From Deinococcus planocerae (lineage in GTDB: Bacteria; Deinococcota; Deinococci; Deinococcales; Deinococcaceae): a DNA stretch of 64,000 nucleotides. Below, piece after piece: positions 47,207 to 57,443 of the stretch; the first letter of the stretch is position 1, and every line of letters begins with the position of its first letter. The notes beneath the pieces were generated by a model, which was given only the letters and a program-made list of their open reading frames with translations, made no database searches and was not told where the DNA came from. The stretch spans positions 62,001 to 126,000 of the forward strand of contig NZ_PNOR01000001.1 of the NCBI RefSeq assembly GCF_002869765.1. The letters run 5' to 3'. Both the position numbers and the translations under genes were made by a program.

Positions 47207-47222
47207 TGGGGGTGCTCCTTCC

Positions 47223-48119
47223 CTACCGGCCCCGGCGGCGCACGTCTTCCCGCACGTCCACGTTGTAGACGACCTCCTCGGCGGTGAAGACGGCCCAGGG
47301 CCGCCCCTGGTCGAGCCAGATGGCGGCGCCCTGCTTGGGCAGCGTCACTTCGCCGAAGTCCGCCCACGACAGGTTCTGGTTGATCCATAGCGTCTTCTCC
47401 CGGCTGTTCCCGTCGTGATACCGCATCGACTCGAAGAGGGTGGGCCGCCCCGTGGCGGGGTCGAAGCGCACCACGTACGTCTCGCGTTCCTCCCCGAAGG
47501 GCACGGTTAGGAGCGCCGTCTCGTCGTCTACCGCCTCCCACCGCACGCGGGGGTCGGTGAGGTAGACGCTGGGCATCCAGATCGTCTCCGACCACATCCC
47601 CAGGTTGGCGCCCTGCGCCCCCTTGGGGTCACCGATGCTCGACGGGAACGGCGGGGGCATCTCCTGGCGGCTCACGCCGCCCACGTACGACTCGTTCACG
47701 CGCAGGATCGGCAGGCCGAACCACGTCGCCTCGATGTAGTGGCGGTAGTTGCGCCCAGCCTCGTGGACGAAGCGGAAGCGGGCAGGGAAGGCGGGGCCGC
47801 CGGGGACGGGCCGCAAGGTGGCGCGCCCGCTGATGACGGCCGAGGTGATGACGGGCAGGCGCTCGCCGTAGGTCTGGCGGTAGAACCGCTCGACGGGGGC
47901 AGGCAACCCGGCGGGGAGGGGCACGGTCTCCGGCGTGCTCGCAGCGGATGGATACGCGGGGAAGAGGCGGGGCTGGACCTGCAAGCCCAGCCAGCCCAGC
48001 GCGACCACACCGGCGAGGAATCCTGCACTCCACAGCAGGGGTCGGCGCCAGCCGGAACGCTTCCGGGCGGCGCGGCCCGAAGGGTAGGTGACGGTGAGGC
48101 GAGGCTGTCTGGTGTTCAT
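47223..48119 (-). CDS. Membrane-anchored protein of unknown function (DUF6544-like)
   Basis: This 298-residue protein has one N-terminal membrane helix (about 28-45) and an exported domain with VERFYRQTYGERLPVI, SGRATLRP and FESMRYHDG. I associate this pattern with DUF6544-type conserved proteins, with limited certainty. Its ATG overlaps the stop of the upstream acyltransferase-like gene, so the two are coupled. Confidence 0.6.
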   Translation of the reverse strand: MNTRQPRLTVTYPSGRAARKRSGWRRPLLWSAGFLAGVVALGWLGLQVQPRLFPAYPSAASTPETVPLPAGLPAPVERFYRQTYGERLPVITSAVISGRATLRPVPGGPAFPARFRFVHEAGRNYRHYIEATWFGLPILRVNESYVGGVSRQEMPPPFPSSIGDPKGAQGANLGMWSETIWMPSVYLTDPRVRWEAVDDETALLTVPFGEERETYVVRFDPATGRPTLFESMRYHDGNSREKTLWINQNLSWADFGEVTLPKQGAAIWLDQGRPWAVFTAEEVVYNVDVREDVRRRGR

Positions 48120-48955
48120 ACGACCTCCTTGGCGGGCTGAGGCACGTCCCCGGCCAGATCGTCCAGCCCCTCGGCCCGCTCCAGCCGTGCCCGCAGGTCG
48201 CGCACGAAGCGCGCGGCGGGAGCGCCGTCCACGAGGTCGTGATCGAAGTCGAGGGTGAGGTTCAGCAGTTCGCGCGGCACGATCCTCCCGTCCACGACGG
48301 CAGGCTTCTCGCCGATGCCGCCGACCGTCACCGCGAGGGTGTAGATCGGCAGGGCGAGACCCCAGCCACCCCCTGAGCCGAACATCCCCAGGGAGGTCAG
48401 GCCTACCGTGCCGAGATGTGCCTTCCAGACCTGGGGATGGCCGCTCACCCAGCCGTACGCGATGCGCCGCACCGGGCCGGGCAGCCGCAGGAACAGGTCC
48501 GTCAAGCGGGCCGCCCGCCCGCTGGGGCTCGCTCCCGGGTTCGCCTGCACCCCACGCAGTTCGTCGTGCAACTCGCGCAGGGTGCGGCGGTTCGCCCCGC
48601 GCAGGACGTGGGCGAGCGGGAAAGACCGGCCCCCCACCGCCACCTCGACGATCACGCACACGTCCACCTCGCCGAACACGACCACCCGGCCGCGCCAGTC
48701 CCGGTAGGCGTGCAGGTCGGGGTCGGCGGCCACCGCGCGGGCCAGGCAGGACGCGACGAAGGCAGTGAAAGACAGCATTTCGCCGGTGGCGGCGTGGTGC
48801 GCCCTCAACCTCTGGCGGACGAGGGTCACGTCCACCTCGATCAGGCCCCGGACGGTGTGCTTGCGCCCGGCGAGGCGCGCGGCGTCTACGACCGCCTGCC
48901 GGGACCGGGGAAAGGGCTGCACGCGGTCACCCGCGTGGGGGAGGCTTCGGCTCAT
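48116..48955 (-). CDS. Stand-alone 2-oxoacid-dehydrogenase E2-type acyltransferase catalytic domain
   Basis: This 279-residue protein corresponds to the E2/CAT-fold catalytic core. It ends with NLTLDFDHDLVDGAPAARF, where HxxxDG is the active-site motif, and has no lipoyl or E1-binding domain. No E1 or E3 gene is nearby. Acyl transfer to some small substrate is likely; the partner is unknown. ATG 48955 follows AAAGGA. Confidence 0.75.
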   Translation of the reverse strand: MSRSLPHAGDRVQPFPRSRQAVVDAARLAGRKHTVRGLIEVDVTLVRQRLRAHHAATGEMLSFTAFVASCLARAVAADPDLHAYRDWRGRVVVFGEVDVCVIVEVAVGGRSFPLAHVLRGANRRTLRELHDELRGVQANPGASPSGRAARLTDLFLRLPGPVRRIAYGWVSGHPQVWKAHLGTVGLTSLGMFGSGGGWGLALPIYTLAVTVGGIGEKPAVVDGRIVPRELLNLTLDFDHDLVDGAPAARFVRDLRARLERAEGLDDLAGDVPQPAKEVV

Positions 48956-49076
48956 GTTCGGTCCTTTCTCGTACCGGGCCGCCGGGGGTGCGGTGGAGGT
49001 CATAGGGCCACTGCCGGGAGTCAGCCGCTCCCCGCCGCCCGCGCAGGTCCGGCGAACGGCGGGGAGGGCGGCGCTC

Positions 49077-50402
49077 CTACGCAGGGTGCGGGGTGGAGAG
49101 CGTCCCCACGCGCGGCTCACGCGGACCGCGCCACCACAGCCACAGGGCGCCGAGGGTGAGGAGCAGCGCGGCCAGCGTCATCAGACCTCCCAGGACGGGC
49201 ACCTGAGCGAGCAGGGCCAGGACGAACGCGCCGAGCAGGACGGCGGCGGAGGGCTGGACCGCCCGCCCGGGCCGCGCCGCCCCGACCAGCCACGTCCCCA
49301 GCAGCGAGGCGGCCAGCCCCTGCGCGGCAAACCAGGCTGCCCAGGCGAGAAGCGCCCCGACTCCGAGCAGCACGGGCGCCCCGATCAGGGCGAGGGGCAG
49401 CACCAGGTTCCCCAGCCCCAGCATGGTGAGCAGCACCGCGGCGAACACGATGACGCCCGCGACGACGAGGACCGCGAGGGGGAACCCCACGAAGGTGAGC
49501 GCCCCGTACCCCAGGCTGGCCCCCGGCAGGGCGCGCAGCCTCGCCGTGACCGCCGCGAGTGGGCTGCGCGCCAGCCACACGAGGAGCAGGCCCGCGAGCG
49601 CGATGCCCACGAAGTCACGCAGGAAACTCATCTCCACGTTTGCCGTGCTCACGGTCATAGGGTCTGGCGTGGTGGACACCCAGGACGCCGTGAGCGGCGC
49701 GTAGTCCACCTGTCCGCCCACGGCGTTCGGCGGGAGGGTGGGCCGGTCGGGCATCCGCAGGGTGAGGTCCCCGTTCACCCGCCCGTCCCCGGTGAAGCGC
49801 AGGCCGGAGGGGAGGGGGTCGGGGCGGGCCACCCCGGGCGTCCAGTTCTGCGGCCAGGTGGCGCGGTTGTCCACGTTGAAGCGGGCGTCGCCGCCCACCG
49901 TGCCGCCCACCGCCACCCCGTAGGCGCCCACGTAGGCGTTGCGGGCGACGGTGCCATTCAGCCGCGTCTGGGTGCCCCCGAAGGCCACGTCGCGCCCGAC
50001 CCGCGCGCCCCGAGTCACATCCAAGCCCACCCCGGCGGCGAGGAGGTCGCGCCCGATGTTCGCGTTCTCACCCACCCGCAGCACCGAGCCCGCGAGCCGG
50101 GCCGCGCCCGTGACCGCACCGCCCAGGGTGACGCTCTGGCCCGCCGCCCAGACGTTGCCGCGCACCGGGCCGTTCACGCGCACGGTGTTCCCGGCGGCGA
50201 TCAGGTCGCCCTCGACGGTGCCGTCGATCTGCACGTCCTGGCCCAGGACGTAGAGGTCGTCGCGGATCACCTCGTTGGCAGGGACGCGCACCACGTCCCC
50301 GGTGCGCCACTCCAGCCCGAGCGCGCTCCCGCCCAGAGTGAGCGAGGCGAGCAGGGCGCTCGTGCGGCGGGTCAACTTCCCTCGTTCTCGCTGGTCGCGC
50401 AT
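49077..50402 (-). CDS. Bactofilin-like (polymer-forming) membrane protein
   Basis: This 441-residue protein has a signal-like N-terminus, then about 180 residues of repeated short beta strands (VQIDGTVEGDLIAAGNTV, VNGPVRGNVWAAG, VTLGGAVTGAARLAG) in a bactofilin-type right-handed solenoid, and then about six membrane helices. ATG 50402 was preferred to ATG 50483, because the latter lies inside the -10 of promoter site 7. It may organise the envelope under stress. Confidence 0.75.
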   Translation of the reverse strand: MRDQRERGKLTRRTSALLASLTLGGSALGLEWRTGDVVRVPANEVIRDDLYVLGQDVQIDGTVEGDLIAAGNTVRVNGPVRGNVWAAGQSVTLGGAVTGAARLAGSVLRVGENANIGRDLLAAGVGLDVTRGARVGRDVAFGGTQTRLNGTVARNAYVGAYGVAVGGTVGGDARFNVDNRATWPQNWTPGVARPDPLPSGLRFTGDGRVNGDLTLRMPDRPTLPPNAVGGQVDYAPLTASWVSTTPDPMTVSTANVEMSFLRDFVGIALAGLLLVWLARSPLAAVTARLRALPGASLGYGALTFVGFPLAVLVVAGVIVFAAVLLTMLGLGNLVLPLALIGAPVLLGVGALLAWAAWFAAQGLAASLLGTWLVGAARPGRAVQPSAAVLLGAFVLALLAQVPVLGGLMTLAALLLTLGALWLWWRGPREPRVGTLSTPHPA

Positions 50403-50481
50403 GGCGAACTCCCTGGGGCCCGCACCCGGGCCTGCCCTCTGGCGCGGCTCCTGCCGGGTGTTCCCGACCCCTGTGGGCCGC

Positions 50482-50514
50482 ATCCTGCGACTCCCGCGTT
50501 ACGTGGGAGTTACC
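50482..50514 (-). promoter_or_regulatory. GGTAAC direct-repeat promoter, site 7 (bactofilin-like gene)
   Basis: GGTAAC-N5-CGTAAC-N10-CAGGAT, leaving a leader of about 75 nt to ATG 50402. Confidence 0.75.
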
Positions 50515-50553
50515 GTCCCTGCCCCGCCGGGGGCAAGTGTGAAGCCCCGGCTC

Positions 50554-51679
50554 TCACCCCAAGCGGGCCCCTCCCCGCCGCCGGACCTGCACCCGGAGCT
50601 TGGCCGCCAGCGTCCGGTAGAACGTCGGGTGGTGGAGGTAAGCGACGTGCTCCGACGGGAGGTGACCGCCCAGGGGAAACTCCAGGTCGTGCGCGCCTCC
50701 CGCGACCCCCTCCGCGCGGAAGCTCAGCAGGTCGCCGGGACTCCAGACATTCCAGAAGTAGCCCAGGTGCGGTGAGCGGGCGACCGGCGCGGAGGGGGTG
50801 GCCGTCTCCTCCAGGAAGAGCCCCAGTTCCTTGAAGAGGCCCACCTGCCCGCCCGCCGCGCACCAGAAGTCGACCCGCAGCGCGGCCAGGGCCGGGTCGG
50901 CGGGGACGAAGGCCGTCAGGGCGTCGTCCAGCAGTTGCCCCCCCCATGCTGTGCGTCAGCACGACCAGGGGCTCGCCGCTGCTCCGGCGGCTTTCGTCCG
51001 CCGCCCGCAGGCCGTCGAGCACCCGCCGGGCGATGGGGCCCGGACGCTCGGTGGTGCCCCGGCCGTTCAGGTAACACAGCACGTCCCCCAGGAAGATGGG
51101 GAGGAAGGCCTCCAGGGGGCGGCGCACTGTGACGGCCGCACGCTCGAGGTTCCGGCGGTGCTGGCGGCGCCATTCCCCCGACAGGTGAGGCCAGAGGAAC
51201 TCGGGGGAGGCCGGCGGGTGCACTTGGGCCTGCGCCGCCGCCTCGACCAGGGCCCACTGGCCGGACGGCGGCGTGAGGCTCAGCACCTCCCGAAGCGCCG
51301 CGTCTCGCGTCACCGCCCAGACGGCCTCCACCAGCGCGGGCCAGGCCTCCGGGGGCGTGTCGGGGCGAAACCGCCGCTCCAGCAGTTCACCCGACCCGTC
51401 TTCCCCGAGGAGATCGAGCCGTTCCGGCCAGACTTCCTCGGCGGTTCGGGAGCCCTGGAAGCGCCCACCCAGCGCGTAGCGGGCGCCCAGGTCGCCCCAG
51501 TAGAGGAACGTGGTCTCGACCCACTCAGGCCGCGCAGGATTGAGGACGGGCGCGACCTGCGACCTCAGGGACGCCTCGATGTCAGGCCAATTCACCCCGT
51601 GGGTGAGCCGGTGGAGGACGACCCCCAGTGGGCCATCCTCCTCGCGGATGGCGACCCCGTGCAGGAAGAGGATCGGCAT
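50554..51679 (-). pseudogene. Alpha/beta-hydrolase (lipase-like), frameshifted in an eight-base C/G run
   Basis: From ATG 51679 (MPILFLHGVAIREEDG) the product runs to the nucleophile motif VLTHSMGG. There a run of eight C (50938-50945; G on the coding strand) shifts the frame. The neighbouring frame resumes as QLLDDALTAFVPADP and later SPHLGYFWNVWSPGDLLSF, ending at 50554. One base fewer restores a ~375-residue hydrolase. The slip lies exactly beside the active-site Ser. Confidence 0.75.
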
Positions 51680-51699
51680 GGCCCACTCTAGCCGGGGAG

Positions 51700-52125
51700 G
51701 GGCGCGCGGGGCCGCCTGGGGCGACGGGAGCTTCCGCGTCCTCGGCGTCGCCTCGCGGCCCGTGCCGGACGGCGCACCGACCGAGGCCAACCTCTCCTTC
51801 GAGAGCTCCCTGCTCTTTCTCGACCCCCCAAAGGGGACGCCCGCCCGAGCCTGAAGGACCGGATGGGCCTGGGTGTGGCCGTCAAGGTGATCACCGGGGA
51901 CAGCCTGCGGGTGGCGCGGCACGTGCGGGGGCGGGGGGCCTCCCCGTGCCCCCTGCTAAGAATTTCCCCCCGGCCTCGTCGTGCCGCTCACCCTCGCCCC
52001 GCCTTTCGGATTCGTGCCGCCCCCCCGCCTCACTCGCGGCCATCCTGGGAATCACCGTCCTGTACGCGCTGGCGACGGACGCCGTGAAGCGGGCCTCTCC
52101 CGCCTGGCAGGGAAGGTCCCGGTAA
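51700..52125 (+). pseudogene. MgtA-type magnesium P-ATPase remnant
   Basis: In order the sequence reads GSFRVLGVASR, LLFLDPPK, GVAVKVITGDSLRVARHV, then after a gap FGFVPPPASLAAILG and YALATDAVKRA. These are the phosphorylation-domain and last-helix motifs of MgtA/PMR2-like ATPases, with hundreds of residues missing and several frame changes. The stop overlaps promoter site 8. Confidence 0.75.
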
Positions 52126-52153
52126 CCCGCAGGTAACACCCTGGGTCCACGCT
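52121..52153 (+). promoter_or_regulatory. GGTAAC direct-repeat promoter, site 8 (DUF4342 unit)
   Basis: GGTAAC-N5-GGTAAC-N10-CACGCT, about 15 nt of leader before ATG 52175. The following genes to 54944 are on the same strand. Confidence 0.8.
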
Positions 52154-52174
52154 GGGGAGAAAGGGGGTCTCGCC

Positions 52175-52495
52175 ATGACGGACCAGACGAAGACGGCTTC
52201 CCCACAGGGCACGCCCGCCGAGCCGCCCCGCACCTTCCTGGAGGAGCTGGAGGTAACCGGCGCAAAACTCGTGGCCCGCGTGCGGGAGTTGGCCCAGGAG
52301 GGGAGCGCCCGGCGGGTGACCATCCTGAGCGAGCAGGGCGAGGAGCTGATCAGCATGTCCCTCACCCTGGGCACCGTAGCGGGCGGGCTGGTCGTGCTCT
52401 CAGCTCCCGCCCTCGCCGCCCTGGTGACCCATGTGAAGGTGGTAGTCACCCGGGACGGGGAGGCGGGGGAGGAACGGGAGGGCCCCACGACCTGA
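52175..52495 (+). CDS. DUF4342-type small protein
   Basis: This 106-residue protein has LEVTGAKLVARVRELAQEG followed by RRVTILSEQGEELISMSLTLG, then one hydrophobic segment, the usual layout of DUF4342. Function is unknown. In other bacteria the family accompanies phage-shock and LiaF-type envelope-stress proteins, in keeping with the downstream genes. Confidence 0.7.
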   Translation: MTDQTKTASPQGTPAEPPRTFLEELEVTGAKLVARVRELAQEGSARRVTILSEQGEELISMSLTLGTVAGGLVVLSAPALAALVTHVKVVVTRDGEAGEEREGPTT

Positions 52496-52539
52496 CGGCC
52501 CCCGGCCCAGGGGACCTCCGGCGAGCCTGGGCGTGAGGG

Positions 52540-53064
52540 GTGCGGAGGGTGGAAGACCCACCCCGGGCAACCGGGCCCGTGACCTTCCGCACCTCCCGCG
52601 AGAAGTCCAACGTCATCCGGGGAGTCTTGATCCCCGAAGGAGGAAGCGATGCGACGGTTCGGCACGAACGCGGGCTGGGGCTGGCCCTGCGCCGCACCGG
52701 GGATTGGTGGGCCTTTATCCCCGGCGGGGTGCTGCTTGGCCTGACCCTCGCCGTGTTCTCGAACGGTGCCCCGTGGGGCGGGCCCGCCTTCCTCGCGTCC
52801 ATCGGCGGCTTCTCGCTGATCGCCGCCCGGCATCCCGAACACTGGTGGGCGGTGATCCCCGGCGGGGCGCTGCTCTTCCTGGGGCTGGCGGCAACCTTTC
52901 TGGTGCTCGCCGGGTTGCCCGCCGCGCGGTCGCAGGGGGGGACCCACCGCTGGGCATGGTGCCCCGCCGCCGGACTGCTCGCGCTGGCCGTGGTGAGCGG
53001 CGGCTGGTTCGGGGGCGCCCTGGGCGGCGTGCTGCTCCTCGTCCCGCGCCGTGGGCGACGCTGA
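52540..53064 (+). CDS. Small membrane protein with a repeated DWWAFIPGG motif, N-terminus doubtful
   Basis: The clear part carries two copies of a motif, DWWAFIPGGVLLGL and HWWAVIPGGALLFLG, plus four hydrophobic segments. A strong AAGGAGGAAGCG lies before ATG 52650, but that ATG is in another frame. The original start was probably there and a frameshift or deletion has damaged the N-terminus. The frame shown starts at GTG 52540, which lacks a good ribosome site. Confidence 0.45.
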   Translation: MRRVEDPPRATGPVTFRTSREKSNVIRGVLIPEGGSDATVRHERGLGLALRRTGDWWAFIPGGVLLGLTLAVFSNGAPWGGPAFLASIGGFSLIAARHPEHWWAVIPGGALLFLGLAATFLVLAGLPAARSQGGTHRWAWCPAAGLLALAVVSGGWFGGALGGVLLLVPRRGRR

Positions 53065-53076
53065 GAGGGGAAGATC

Positions 53077-54009
53077 ATGAGTGATCCTGTCGCGTCCGGT
53101 GCGGGCGGGGGGCTGGGGAGACGACCGCCCTCCCTGGTGGGACCGCTCGTGCTCATCGCCCTGGGGCTATTGTGCCTCCTGACGAACCTGGGGGTGCTGT
53201 CCCCCCGGGTATGGGACACGCTCTGGCGGCTGTGGCCCTTCGCCCTGATCGCGCTGGGGGTGGAGGTGCTGGTGGGGTGGCGCACGCCCTGGGGCCGCCT
53301 CGCCGTGCTCGGGGTGTTCGTGGTCGCCGCCGTGGTGGGCGTGTGGTGGACTGTCCGGACGCCGGGTGTGGCCGGGCTGGTCGACCACCCGGTCCGGGTC
53401 GCCGTGCCCACGGGAACCCGCCAGGCGGAACTGACCCTGCGCTCCGGGGTCTCGCAGCTCGACCTGCGGGCGGGGCCGGGGGGCGACCTCGTGAGCGGGC
53501 AGGTGCAGACCGCCCGGAACGAGCGACTCACGAACGAGTTCGGCCAGCGCGGCGAGACGGCGGTGGTCCGGGTGGCCATGAGCGGGTCCTCGTCCGTCAG
53601 CTTCACCGGGCAGAACACGCCGCGCTGGACCCTCGCGCTGACCCCCGCCCTTCCCTGGACGCTGAATGTCTCGACCGGGGTGGGGCGGGCGGCCCCCGAC
53701 CTGCGGACCCTGCGGGTGGCGAACCTGACGCTGGCGGGTGGGGTGGGCGAGACGACGGTCACCCTCCCGGCGCGGGGCGAGCCCCGGGCAGATCTTCGCG
53801 GCGGGGGGGGGGCGCTGACCGTCCGCCTCCCGGCAGGGCTGGCGGCCCGGGTGGTCGCCAACACGGGTCTGGGCGCGGTGGAGGTCACCCTCCCCGCCAC
53901 GCGGGACGGGGACACCTACGTGATCGGTCATCCCGACACCAGCCCCGACCGCGCTGAGGTGCGGGTGGCGGGCGGGGTGGGCCGCGTGCGGATCGAGGGT
54001 GTACGCTGA
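53077..54009 (+). CDS. LiaF/toast-rack-type envelope-stress membrane protein
   Basis: This 310-residue protein has an N-terminal transmembrane module (GPLVLIALGLLCLLTNLGVL, then LWRLWPFALIALGVEVL) typical of DUF5668/LiaF proteins, another helix, and a long beta-rich domain with repeated LxxGVG and VTLPA strands. Such proteins monitor envelope stress. AGAGGGGAAG precedes ATG 53077. Confidence 0.75.
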   Translation: MSDPVASGAGGGLGRRPPSLVGPLVLIALGLLCLLTNLGVLSPRVWDTLWRLWPFALIALGVEVLVGWRTPWGRLAVLGVFVVAAVVGVWWTVRTPGVAGLVDHPVRVAVPTGTRQAELTLRSGVSQLDLRAGPGGDLVSGQVQTARNERLTNEFGQRGETAVVRVAMSGSSSVSFTGQNTPRWTLALTPALPWTLNVSTGVGRAAPDLRTLRVANLTLAGGVGETTVTLPARGEPRADLRGGGGALTVRLPAGLAARVVANTGLGAVEVTLPATRDGDTYVIGHPDTSPDRAEVRVAGGVGRVRIEGVR

Positions 54010-54125
54010 GGAGATGGGGGGACCACGCTTCCCCGCGGAGCCTCCGGTCGCCGTCACGCCCTGCCGCCTCGGCGGGGAGACGGCGACCCCAGTTCTCGCC
54101 CGGTCCCCCAGGAAAGGGGACCAGC

Positions 54126-54944
54126 ATGCGTCCGTCAGGCGGCGACAGCACCTTCACAGGTTCCGTTCCGCAGCTCTACGAGCGGTACATGGTGCCGTTG
54201 ATGTTCGAGCCCTACGCCGACGACCTCGCCGCCCGGGTGGTGCGGCGCCAGCCTGCCCGCGTTCTGGAGGTCGCAGCGGGCACCGGGGCCCTCACCCGGC
54301 GGCTCGCCCGGGACCTCCCCGGGGGCGTGCCCATCGTCGCCACCGACCTGAACCCGCCCATGCTCGACCAGGCCGCTGCCGTCGGCACTTCCCGTCCCGT
54401 CGAGTGGCGCCAGGCCGACGCCTTATCCCTGCCGTTCCCCGATGAGGCTTTCGATGTGATCGTCTGCCAGTTTGGGGTGATGTTCTTCCCCGACAAGGCG
54501 AGGGCATTCGCCGAGGCCCGTCGGGTCTTGCGGCCTGGCGGGCACCTCCTCTTCAACGTCTGGGACCGGATCGAACACAACGACTTCGCGGCGACCGTGC
54601 AGGGGGCGATGGAGGCCGTCTTTCCCGACGACCCGCCGCGCTTCATGGCCCGGGTGCCGCACGGGTACCACGACCCCGCCGTGATCGCCCGGGACCTGGC
54701 CGCCAGCGGCTTTGAGCAGGCGCCCGCAGTCACCACCCTGACAGTGCGCGGCCGCGCCGCCTCGCCGCGTGTCCCCGCCGTAGCCCTGTGCCAGGGCACA
54801 CCGCTGCGCGGGGAGATCGAGGCCCGGGACGCCTCCCGCCTGGACGAGGTCACGGACGCGGCGACGGCGGCGATCACCCGTCGGTTCGGCCCGAGTACCG
54901 TGGAGGGCAAGCTCCAGGCCCACATACTCAGCGTCGAGTGGTAG
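54126..54944 (+). CDS. Class I SAM-dependent methyltransferase
   Basis: This 272-residue enzyme has the SAM motif VLEVAAGTGALTRR near residue 43, an acidic motif ATDLNPPML and the post-motif QFGVMFFPDK, as in UbiE/methyltransf_11 proteins. AGGAAAGGGGA precedes ATG 54126. The substrate is not evident. It ends the plus-strand unit and faces the phosphoketolase gene. Confidence 0.8.
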   Translation: MRPSGGDSTFTGSVPQLYERYMVPLMFEPYADDLAARVVRRQPARVLEVAAGTGALTRRLARDLPGGVPIVATDLNPPMLDQAAAVGTSRPVEWRQADALSLPFPDEAFDVIVCQFGVMFFPDKARAFAEARRVLRPGGHLLFNVWDRIEHNDFAATVQGAMEAVFPDDPPRFMARVPHGYHDPAVIARDLAASGFEQAPAVTTLTVRGRAASPRVPAVALCQGTPLRGEIEARDASRLDEVTDAATAAITRRFGPSTVEGKLQAHILSVEW

Positions 54945-55001
54945 ATTCCGGAGGTCGGCCCAACGACGGAAACCGGGGCCGGGGACCGCAGGAAGGTGTC
55001 T

Positions 55002-57398
55002 CTAGCCCCGCCCCCCGCCCTCCTGCCCGCGCGACCAGCGCCACTCCCGCACTTCGGGCAGGTCCTCGCCGGTGGCCCGCACGTGCAGGCGGTGCGCGAT
55101 CAGCTTGTCCCGCAACATCTGCTTGACGTGCGCGCCCACCGCCTGAAGCCGGGGCACCCGGTCGACGGCGTCGATGGCGAGGTGGAAGCGGTCGAGGCCA
55201 TTCAGGACCGCCATGTCGAAGGGCGTGGTGGTCGTCCCCTCCTCCTTATAGCCATGCACGTGGAAATTGGCGTGGTTGGTGCGGCGGTAGGTCAGGCGGT
55301 GGATCAGCCAGGGGTAGCCGTGGTAGGCGAAGATCACTGGCCGGTCCCGGGTGAAGAGGCTGTCGAAATCGCGGTCGTTCAACCCGTGGGGGTGCTCGCT
55401 CCCCGGTTGCAGGGTCATCAGGTCCACGACGTTCACCACCCGCACCCGCAGGTTGGGGAAGTGCTGCCTCAAGAGGTCCACCGCCGCCAGCGTCTCCAGG
55501 GTGGGCACGTCGCCCGCGCAGGCCATCACCACGTCGGGTTCCACCCCCGTGTCCGTGCTCGCCCACGGCCAGAGGCCCAGCCCGGCGGTGCAGTGGCGCA
55601 CGGCCTCGTCCATGTTCAGCCACTGGGGGGCGGGCTGCTTCCCCGCCACGATCACGTTCACGTACTGTCGGCTGCGCAGGCAGTGGTCTGCCACCGAGAG
55701 CAGCGTGTTCGCGTCGGGCGGCAAGTACACCCGCACCACGTCCGCCTTCTTGTTCATGACGTGGTCGATGAAGCCCGGGTCCTGGTGCGAGAAGCCGTTG
55801 TGGTCCTGGCGCCACACGTGCGAGGTCAGCAGGACGTTCAGGGAGGGCACCGGGCGCCGCCAGGGGAGGCGGCGGCTCGTCCCCAGCCACTTCGCGTGCT
55901 GGTTGAACATCGAGTCCACGATGTGGATAAACGCCTCGTAGCACGAGAAGAGGCCGTGCCGCCCGGTCAGGGTGTAGCCCTCCAGCCAGCCCTGGCAGAG
56001 GTGTTCGCTCAGCACCTCCAGCACCCGCCCGTCCGGCGAGAGGTGCTCGTCGGTGGGGAGCAGGGGCTCCGCCCACGCCTTGCCCGTCGCCCCGTACACC
56101 GCGTCGAGGCGGTTGGAAGCGGTTTCGTCCGGGCCGAAGAGGCGGAAGTTGTCGGGATTGCTCCCCATCACGTCGCGCAGGAAAGTGCCCAGCACGCGGG
56201 TCGCCTCGCCGTCCACCGCGCCGGACTGGGGAACGGGGACCCCGTAAGCGCGGAAGTCGGGCAGCCGCAGGTCGCGGGGCGTGAGGCCCCCGTTGGCGAC
56301 CGGGTTGGCGCCCATCCGCCGGTCTCCCTGCGGGGCGAGCGCGGCGAGGTCGGGCCGGAGCGTCCCCCCGTCGTCGAACAGCTCCTCGGGACGGTAGCCC
56401 CGCAGCCAGTCCTCAAGCTGGCGCAGGTGGTCGGGGTTGGAGGTGAGTCCGGCGAGGGGCACCTGGTGGGCGCGCCAGGTCCCCTCCACGGGTTGGCCGT
56501 CCACCTCCTTCGGGCCGGTCCAGCCCTTGGGGGTCCGCAGGACGATCATCGGCCAGCGGGGGCGCCCCTTGACGCCCTCCTCGCGAGCGCGGCGCTGAAT
56601 CTCGCGGATGTCCGCCCACGCCCGCTCCAACGCCTCCGTCAGTGCCCGGTGGACGAGTTCGGGGTCGTCCCCCTCCACAAACAGCGGATGATGCCCGTAC
56701 CCCCGCAACAGCGACTCCAACTCCTCCCGAGGCAGCCGGGCGAGGACCGTGGGGTTGGCGATCTTGTACCCGTTGAGGTGCAGGATGGGGAGGACGGCGC
56801 CGTCGCGGGCCGGGTTGAGGAACTTGTTGGCGTGCCAGCTTCCGGCGAGCGGCCCGGTCTCGGCCTCGCCGTCGCCGATCACGCATGCGACGAGGAGGTC
56901 CGGGTGGTCGAAGGCGGCCCCGTAGGCGTGCGCGAGGCTGTAGCCCAGCTCGCCTCCCTCGTGGATGGAGCCGGGCGTCTCGGGCGCGACGTGGCTGGGA
57001 ATGCCGCCGGGGAAGGAGAACTGGCGGAACAGCCGGGCCATCCCCGCCTCGTCCTGAGAGATGTCCGGGTACAGCTCGCTGTAGGTGCCCTCCAGGTAGG
57101 TGTTGGCGACGAGGCCGGGGCCGCCGTGCCCGGGGCCGGTGACGTACAGGACGCTCAGGTCATGGCGCCGGATCAGCCGGTTGAGGTGCACGTAGATCAG
57201 GTTGAGGCCGGGCGTGGTGCCCCAGTGGCCCAGCAATCTCGGCTTGACGTGCTCCAGGCGAAGGGGCTCGCGCAGCAGGGGATTGGCGAGCAGGTAGATT
57301 TGGCCCACCGAAAGGTAGTTGGCCGCGCGCCAGGAGGCGTCCAGCAGCCGGAGTTCGTCGGCGCCGAGGTCGGGAAGGACGGGGCTGGTGCTCGTCAT
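55002..57398 (-). CDS. xfp: Xylulose-5-phosphate/fructose-6-phosphate phosphoketolase
   Basis: This 798-residue enzyme cleaves xylulose 5-phosphate or fructose 6-phosphate to acetyl phosphate, using thiamine diphosphate. Family motifs are [27 protein letters not shown], the ThDP-binding [17 protein letters not shown] and NGYKIANP. Length is normal. ATG 57398 follows AGAGG. With PfkB and the PpsA remnant it points to low-energy carbon rerouting. Promoter site 9 lies 45 bp upstream. Confidence 0.95.
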   Translation of the reverse strand: MTSTSPVLPDLGADELRLLDASWRAANYLSVGQIYLLANPLLREPLRLEHVKPRLLGHWGTTPGLNLIYVHLNRLIRRHDLSVLYVTGPGHGGPGLVANTYLEGTYSELYPDISQDEAGMARLFRQFSFPGGIPSHVAPETPGSIHEGGELGYSLAHAYGAAFDHPDLLVACVIGDGEAETGPLAGSWHANKFLNPARDGAVLPILHLNGYKIANPTVLARLPREELESLLRGYGHHPLFVEGDDPELVHRALTEALERAWADIREIQRRAREEGVKGRPRWPMIVLRTPKGWTGPKEVDGQPVEGTWRAHQVPLAGLTSNPDHLRQLEDWLRGYRPEELFDDGGTLRPDLAALAPQGDRRMGANPVANGGLTPRDLRLPDFRAYGVPVPQSGAVDGEATRVLGTFLRDVMGSNPDNFRLFGPDETASNRLDAVYGATGKAWAEPLLPTDEHLSPDGRVLEVLSEHLCQGWLEGYTLTGRHGLFSCYEAFIHIVDSMFNQHAKWLGTSRRLPWRRPVPSLNVLLTSHVWRQDHNGFSHQDPGFIDHVMNKKADVVRVYLPPDANTLLSVADHCLRSRQYVNVIVAGKQPAPQWLNMDEAVRHCTAGLGLWPWASTDTGVEPDVVMACAGDVPTLETLAAVDLLRQHFPNLRVRVVNVVDLMTLQPGSEHPHGLNDRDFDSLFTRDRPVIFAYHGYPWLIHRLTYRRTNHANFHVHGYKEEGTTTTPFDMAVLNGLDRFHLAIDAVDRVPRLQAVGAHVKQMLRDKLIAHRLHVRATGEDLPEVREWRWSRGQEGGGRG

Positions 57399-57443
57399 GG
57401 GGGACACCTCTGGGGACGGCGGGAAGCGGGTCGGAGCGTCCTG

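Noticed and set aside
52253..52258. GGTAAC inside the DUF4342 gene
   Set aside because: Lies within coding sequence, with CAAAAC at the partner position and no promoter logic.
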